Below, piece after piece: positions 60,224 to 64,000 of a stretch of DNA of 64,000 bases. The translations under genes were made by a program, and so were the position numbers. The notes beneath the pieces are model-generated. The model searched no databases, was not told the origin of the DNA, and worked only from the letters and a program-made list of their open reading frames with translations. How positions within the stretch are numbered: the stretch's first letter is position 1; the number at the start of each line of letters is the position of its first letter. Source of the stretch: an uncultured Eggerthellaceae bacterium (GTDB taxonomy: Bacteria > Actinomycetota > Coriobacteriia > Coriobacteriales > Eggerthellaceae); the NCBI GenBank assembly GCA_910588435.1, contig CAJUPL010000006.1, positions 17,613 to 81,612 of the forward strand, in the 5' to 3' direction.

Positions 60224-60632
60224 CGCCTGGGGGCTTGATGCCCAGGCGTGCAGAGACGCTTTCCAGGTCATCCAGGCCTAGGTCTTTGCAGGCGCTGGCT
60301 ACACCCGGAGTGGCTCCCGTGGCGGCATCGCATTCGCAGGCTGGGGCATCTGATGGCACGCCAGGAGCGCCAGGGACAGGGGGCGGCGCGCCAGCTGAAC
60401 CCGTATCCATCACCTTGAACGCATCGGCCCAGTTGGTAGCTCCAGATGCACCGTCCGCATCTCCACCTATGAGACCCCACTCGCGAGCGCACTTGCCACA
60501 CCCCGTGCACACAGCGCAACGTTTGCCGCTCCAACCTGATGCGGCCTGATCCGCAGGCGCCTCATCAACGAAGCACCGCCCGCAGAATGTGCAGACGGTG
60601 CATCGCCAACCCTTCTTTTGCTGCTGGCTCAT
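60216..60632 (-). CDS. Cysteine-rich protein with two CxxCxxCxxC motifs, unknown function
   Basis: A 138-residue soluble protein. The N-terminal part has two metal-binding motifs, CTVCTFCGRC (residues 11-20) and CAVCTGCGKC (about 39-48), probably for Fe-S or zinc. A Gly/Ala/Pro-rich linker with CECD follows, then a short C-terminal helix (DLGLDDLESVSARLG). I do not recognise the family. It overlaps the upstream MFS gene by four bases (ATGA), so it is coupled to it. Its 3' end lies in a module A palindrome, which provides the final Glu-Leu and the stop. Confidence 0.68.
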   Translation of the reverse strand: MSQQQKKGWRCTVCTFCGRCFVDEAPADQAASGWSGKRCAVCTGCGKCAREWGLIGGDADGASGATNWADAFKVMDTGSAGAPPPVPGAPGVPSDAPACECDAATGATPGVASACKDLGLDDLESVSARLGIKPPGEL

Positions 60633-61924
60633 TCGGGCTTGTCCTCCGCAGGCTCACCCGGGGCTACCTTGCCGCCCGGCTTGATGAAGAAGGACAAGAT
60701 CAGAGCTATGACGGAGAGCGGGATCACGGTGCCCCATGCAGACCCGATCCAGCCAAGCCCAGAGTCAAGGCATGCGCCATAGACCGGTGCCAGCATCTGC
60801 CCGAAGCACTGCGTGAACTGCATGACCGCCATGCCAAGCGTTGCCGCCATGGCAGAGCTTGAGAGGATGGTGGGCGCAAGAGGACGGCTGCCGCCTCCGC
60901 CGAACGCCGCAGAGAAGCCCATCAACACGATGAACACCCAGATGCCTGCCAGCCCCAATGGGCTCAGCTCCTCTGGGAATCCGACGATGAAGCCGATGAT
61001 GCTGGTAGCGGCGAAGAGCGCCACCAAGATGAACTTCTTGTTGATGGGAAGCCTGTCAGACCACGCGCCAGAGAGCGGATTCATCACGAAGCCGATGAGC
61101 GTGATGATGGAGGTCATGAAGCCCGCTGTTGCCATGTCGAAGCCCATGGAGCCCAGATAGGTGGGGTAGTAGGTGTTCACAACACCGCCCTGGATGAAGT
61201 TGAACACCAGGAACGTGAGGCCCAAGATCCAGATGTATTTGTTCTTCAGGTACTGGAAGCACTCGCGCATGCTGCCTTCCACGCCATAGTTCGCGATGTT
61301 GCTCTGCCCCACAGGAGAGCGATACAAGATGACGAACAGCACCAGCGCAACCGCCGTGATGGCGATGACCGCATAGAACACTGACTGCCATCCGTACGAT
61401 GCTGCCAAGGCAGGCGCCACGTTGAAGTCTATGGTGATGGCCATGGGCACCCATGTGCACCACGCGCCCAGAGCCAGGCCGCGCGTCTTCTCCGGGAACC
61501 AGATTGAGATGATGGTTGGGGCCGCAACGCCTACGAGGCCCAGACCTATGCCCTCGATGAAGCGCCCCAGATACAGAAGCGCTATATTGCCGGTGGCTAT
61601 CTCCACCAAGCCACCGATGATGATGCAGCTCATGGCCAGCGTGCATGTTGCCTTCAGGCCGATCCTGCGGCAGATGAACGCAGCCGGGAACGCGAGGATG
61701 GCGCCGATGATGGCAAGGCATGTCATCAGCATGCCGAACGTGGCGTAGTTCAGCCCATACGCACCGATGATCTCACCCGCTATCGCGGTCACCTTGAATT
61801 GCCCCAAAGGTGCCGTGATAGAAGCAAGATATGTTATCGCTAAGATCACCCATGCGTATCGCGGAGTCTTCACGACCTCTGTCACAGCAGTGCCGTGCTT
61901 CGTTGCCTCGATCTGTTTGCCCAT
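60629..61924 (-). CDS. MFS transporter
   Basis: A 431-residue carrier with twelve helices and the segments APTIISIWFPEKTRGLALG and SGAWSDRLPINKKF. It is similar in type to the 54156 carrier but a separate gene. It begins an operon with the cysteine-rich protein. RBS GGAGGAAGC precedes the ATG. The neighbouring Mo-enzyme operon suggests transport of a related organic acid, but that is inference. Confidence 0.88.
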   Translation of the reverse strand: MGKQIEATKHGTAVTEVVKTPRYAWVILAITYLASITAPLGQFKVTAIAGEIIGAYGLNYATFGMLMTCLAIIGAILAFPAAFICRRIGLKATCTLAMSCIIIGGLVEIATGNIALLYLGRFIEGIGLGLVGVAAPTIISIWFPEKTRGLALGAWCTWVPMAITIDFNVAPALAASYGWQSVFYAVIAITAVALVLFVILYRSPVGQSNIANYGVEGSMRECFQYLKNKYIWILGLTFLVFNFIQGGVVNTYYPTYLGSMGFDMATAGFMTSIITLIGFVMNPLSGAWSDRLPINKKFILVALFAATSIIGFIVGFPEELSPLGLAGIWVFIVLMGFSAAFGGGGSRPLAPTILSSSAMAATLGMAVMQFTQCFGQMLAPVYGACLDSGLGWIGSAWGTVIPLSVIALILSFFIKPGGKVAPGEPAEDKPE

Positions 61925-62127
61925 AGCTTCCTCCCCTTCCTTTGCCAGGCCCCTTTGACCGGCTACGGCGATAGGAAAAGGCTATTGATCTTGGCGGCTT
62001 GAACCTCATGAGATACGCGCGAAAATGCGCGACCTCGGCTCTCTTCAGCCTCATGTTCCTAGTATGAGACAAGCCGCTGAACTGGGGTTATCATCTCGTG
62101 TATGGATGATGAGCACTAAGGAGGATG

Positions 62128-63000
62128 ATGGAGCCGCGTGAGACCCGCTTCAGCGCGTTCGACACGTCCATACGCTTGCGCATATGGGGCGAAGCTGCGC
62201 CAATGGAGGAGGCGCTTTTGCGGGCGCGTGGAGCATGCGCGGCATACGAGAGGCTGCTCTCAAGGACCATCCCGTCATCTGACATAGGTCGCCTGAACCA
62301 TGCGCATGGCGCGTGGGTGAGCGTTGATGAGGTGACGCTTGATGTGATCAAGGCCGCGCTTAGCTATTGCGCGGCCAGCCAGGGCGCGTTCGACATCACC
62401 GTGGGCTCTACGACCAGGCTCTGGGACTTGAAGCGCGGCATCGTGCCCTCCGCAGAAGCGCTTGCGAACGCGGTCCAGCACGTTGACTGGCGGTGCGTGC
62501 AAGTTGATGAGGCAGGATGCCGCGTGAGGCTTGCGGACCCGGATGCCATGGTGGATCTGGGTGGGATCGCCAAGGGATGGATAGCGGATGAGCTTGAGCG
62601 ATCCTTCATGGAGCGTGGCGCTTTGGCTTGGCTCATCGATCTTGGTGGGAACATCCTGGTTGGCGGGGAGAAGCCAGATGGTGAGCCATGGAAAATAGCG
62701 CTGCCTGCGCTTGCGCCTGAGGATGAGAAGCGGGTGATAACGCTTCGGCGTGGCAGCGTGGTCACCAGCGGCACCTATGAGCGCACGTGCGTGGTGGACG
62801 GCGTTCGCTACCACCATATCCTGGATCCGAAGACTGGCTTGCCCATTGCTGCGGAATACCCAGCCGTGAGCGTCGTATGCGAACGCTCCTTGGATGCTGA
62901 AGGGTATTCCACCACCCTCTTGGCGCTTGGCCCTGAGCGTGCGCGGGCCTTCGCGGCGGATCATCCTGAGATATTGCAGGTGTATTACACCAAGGGATGA
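62128..63000 (+). CDS. apbE: FAD:protein FMN transferase (ApbE family)
   Basis: A 290-residue enzyme that cleaves FAD and links FMN to a Thr of target flavoproteins. Family motifs: GAFDITVGSTTRLWDLKRG, VDLGGIAKGWIADELE, LIDLGGNILVGG and the Mg-binding SGTYERTCVVDGVRYHHILDPKTG (partial landmarks). No signal peptide or lipobox is visible, so it appears cytoplasmic, unlike many ApbE proteins. No obvious target with the D-x-x-T-G-A-type site was noticed in this window. Start ATG 62128 is three bases after AGGAGG. The ATG at 62125 is too close to it. Confidence 0.9.
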   Translation: MEPRETRFSAFDTSIRLRIWGEAAPMEEALLRARGACAAYERLLSRTIPSSDIGRLNHAHGAWVSVDEVTLDVIKAALSYCAASQGAFDITVGSTTRLWDLKRGIVPSAEALANAVQHVDWRCVQVDEAGCRVRLADPDAMVDLGGIAKGWIADELERSFMERGALAWLIDLGGNILVGGEKPDGEPWKIALPALAPEDEKRVITLRRGSVVTSGTYERTCVVDGVRYHHILDPKTGLPIAAEYPAVSVVCERSLDAEGYSTTLLALGPERARAFAADHPEILQVYYTKG

Positions 63001-63230
63001 ATAGGTGCTCAGCAAGAGCAGGCTTGAGCAGGGTGAAGATGGCTGCGGTCAACAAGGCTAGGATCTGGAGCTATCGTTTCATTCGAAAGCATCCTCCCCA
63101 AGAGTGGGCGGCTGCATCGCAGCCGCAGCTACCTGGAAGCCCGAAGGGTGAGAAGGTAGCGTAATGAGGGGCACCCAAGGTGCACTTCCTCGCCATGCGA
63201 AGGGATTCTCGCATGGCTCAGGGCGCAGCA

Positions 63231-63364
63231 GCCCGAAATACCCGGATTGCTGGTCTGCGCCAGGCTAGGTAGCCTGGTCTGGAGCTGGCATCCGGGTGTT
63301 CGCAGGCTGGCGCCTGCGTTACGCATTGCTGGCGCAATGCTGCGGCTGCATTGCAGCCGCCTAC
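63231..63364 (+). repeat. Module B (copy 9)
   Basis: CCCGGAT/ATCCGGG closing stem perfect, AGGCTAGGTAGCCT, stem CGCAGGC/GCCTGCG, GCATTGCTGGCGCAATGC, terminal GCGGCTGC-ATT-GCAGCCGC. Confidence 0.82.
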
Positions 63365-63404
63365 CACAGGGGAAGCGCAGTCGCCAAGAGGTAGGAGAGG
63401 AAGC

Positions 63405-63431
63405 GTGACATTAGATGTGTTCTAATGTCAC
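63405..63431. repeat. Module F palindrome (copy 2)
   Basis: GTGACATTAGA-tgtgt-TCTAATGTCAC, identical to 52019-52045 and followed by a half-copy CTAATGTCACC. Confidence 0.8.
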
Positions 63432-63479
63432 GCTAATGTCACCTAATGGAAGCGCCCACTCTGGAGGGGTGGAGCACGT

Positions 63480-63584
63480 GGATAGGTGGCCGGTAGGCCA
63501 CCAAGGCCGCTACATGGGTGCGAATGGAATGAGCAACCATGTTAAAGGCCGCTATGAAAAGAGCGGGCACAGCGTGCCCGCGAC
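63480..63584 (+). repeat. Module D unit leading into module E
   Basis: GGTGGCCGGTAGGCCACC, AAGGCCGCTAC, variable stem with ATGGGTGC and GCAACCAT, GTTAAAGGCCG, GCGGGCAC/GTGCCCGC, GACACCGG. Confidence 0.65.
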
Positions 63585-63838
63585 ACCGGACCGAGCGGAG
63601 CGAGGCCGAAGGATAGGGAAGTTTAGGCAGAAGAAGATTTAGGTTCAGCCTTGAGCCGCCGAGTTTTCGGAGGGGTCCCGTCAGGGGTCCCGACGAAAAC
63701 GGCGATGCCTCCCCTACTCACTTGTGGCGAAGCATGCGATGGCTGGTACCCGAGCGTTTCCGAAGGCAAGGTCGAATGTGGTATATCCAACCACATTCGA
63801 CCGCCAGCCTGAGGCCTAGCGAGGGTGCCAGCCATCGC
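63585..63838 (+). repeat. Module E large structured element (copy 4)
   Basis: Full copy: 5' block, GTTTTCG/CGAAAAC stem and CGAATGTGGT/ACCACATTCG hairpin, closed by GCGATGGCTGGTACCC with GGGTGCCAGCCATCGC (ending 63838). Confidence 0.82.
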
Positions 63839-63860
63839 GGGCGAGCGGGAAGAGGGTTGG

Positions 63861-63994
63861 AGCCGGATGCGGCAGATAGGTGTCTTGCGCCAGGCTAGGT
63901 TGCCTGAGCTGATGCTGGCATCCGGGTGTTCGCAGGCTATCGCCTGCGTTACGCATTGCTGGCGCAATGCTGCGCTTCCAATGGAAGCGCCCAC
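63861..63994 (+). repeat. Module B (copy 10)
   Basis: The 5' closing arm is partly changed (GCCGGATGCGGC). Stem CGCAGGC/GCCTGCG, GCATTGCTGGCGCAATGC, terminal GCGCTTCC-AAT-GGAAGCGC, ending six bases before the window edge. The cluster continues beyond it. Confidence 0.78.
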
Positions 63995-64000
63995 ACATGG

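Overview
The window reads as a piece of chromosome from an anaerobic actinobacterium of the Coriobacteriia, most likely family Eggerthellaceae. This rests on content: two cytoplasmic molybdopterin (DMSO-reductase family) catalytic subunits each paired with a very small ferredoxin subunit, many MFS carriers, a LuxR-type regulator whose N-terminus is a multi-span membrane domain, Tat-exported lipoprotein oxidoreductases, and a cytochrome c maturation operon next to multiheme cytochrome genes. No rRNA, tRNA, phage or transposase gene was seen. The species cannot be named from the sequence.

Layout. 1-3.6 kb: NSS transporter (cut by the left edge), MFS carrier, universal stress protein, cupin. 4.3-10.7 kb: a minus-strand redox cluster (Fe-ADH-like protein, two aldo/keto reductases, two alpha/beta hydrolases, two flavodoxin-like proteins) divergent from a LysR regulator at 10.8 kb. 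12-14 kb: CPA1 antiporter. 14.1-19.4 kb: ccmEFABCD, a cytochrome c maturation operon without ccmG/H and with an unusual two-domain CcmE carrying C-x3-Y instead of H-x3-Y. 19.7-24.1 kb: a probable extracytoplasmic respiratory complex (NrfD membrane subunit, 16-cysteine Fe-S subunit, two sulfite-oxidase-fold proteins, one fused to a three-heme cytochrome). 24.2-29.9 kb: rhodanese-like and isochorismatase-like exported proteins, slipin, GntR/YtrA-type regulator, a tyrosine phosphatase fused to a sulfite-oxidase dimerisation domain, and a methyltransferase. Three promoters of this 14-29 kb block share a TATCATA-N6-TATGATA palindrome, suggesting one regulon.

30.5-43.6 kb: peptidase C26, uracil/xanthine permease, U32 peptidase, lipoprotein, class A PBP, a solute-binding protein co-transcribed with a hybrid histidine kinase, and an unknown protein. 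45-48.4 kb: first Mo-enzyme operon. 48.7-50.4 kb: macrodomain plus class M sirtuin. 50.5-51.7 kb: HxlR/NAD(P)-binding pair. 52.4-61.9 kb: LuxR-type regulator, MFS, amidohydrolase, small protein, ferredoxin and second Mo-enzyme, then a cysteine-rich protein with another MFS carrier. 62.1 kb: ApbE.

The most unusual content is in the gaps. Seven long intergenic regions (3.6-4.3, 11.7-11.9, 29.9-30.5, 33.0-34.1, 43.6-45.0, 51.7-52.4 and 63.0-64.0 kb), plus 60.15-60.22 kb, are built from a small set of recurring hairpin modules. I call these A (nested palindrome), B (about 135 nt, several hairpins with constant linkers but stem sequences that covary), C, D (exchangeable hairpin plus terminator), E (about 255 nt, closed by a 16-bp long-range stem) and F. 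All ten B and all four E copies have the same orientation, and nearly all clusters lie where genes end, mostly between convergent genes. Stem changes are compensated in copy after copy, so structure appears to be maintained. I do not recognise this family.
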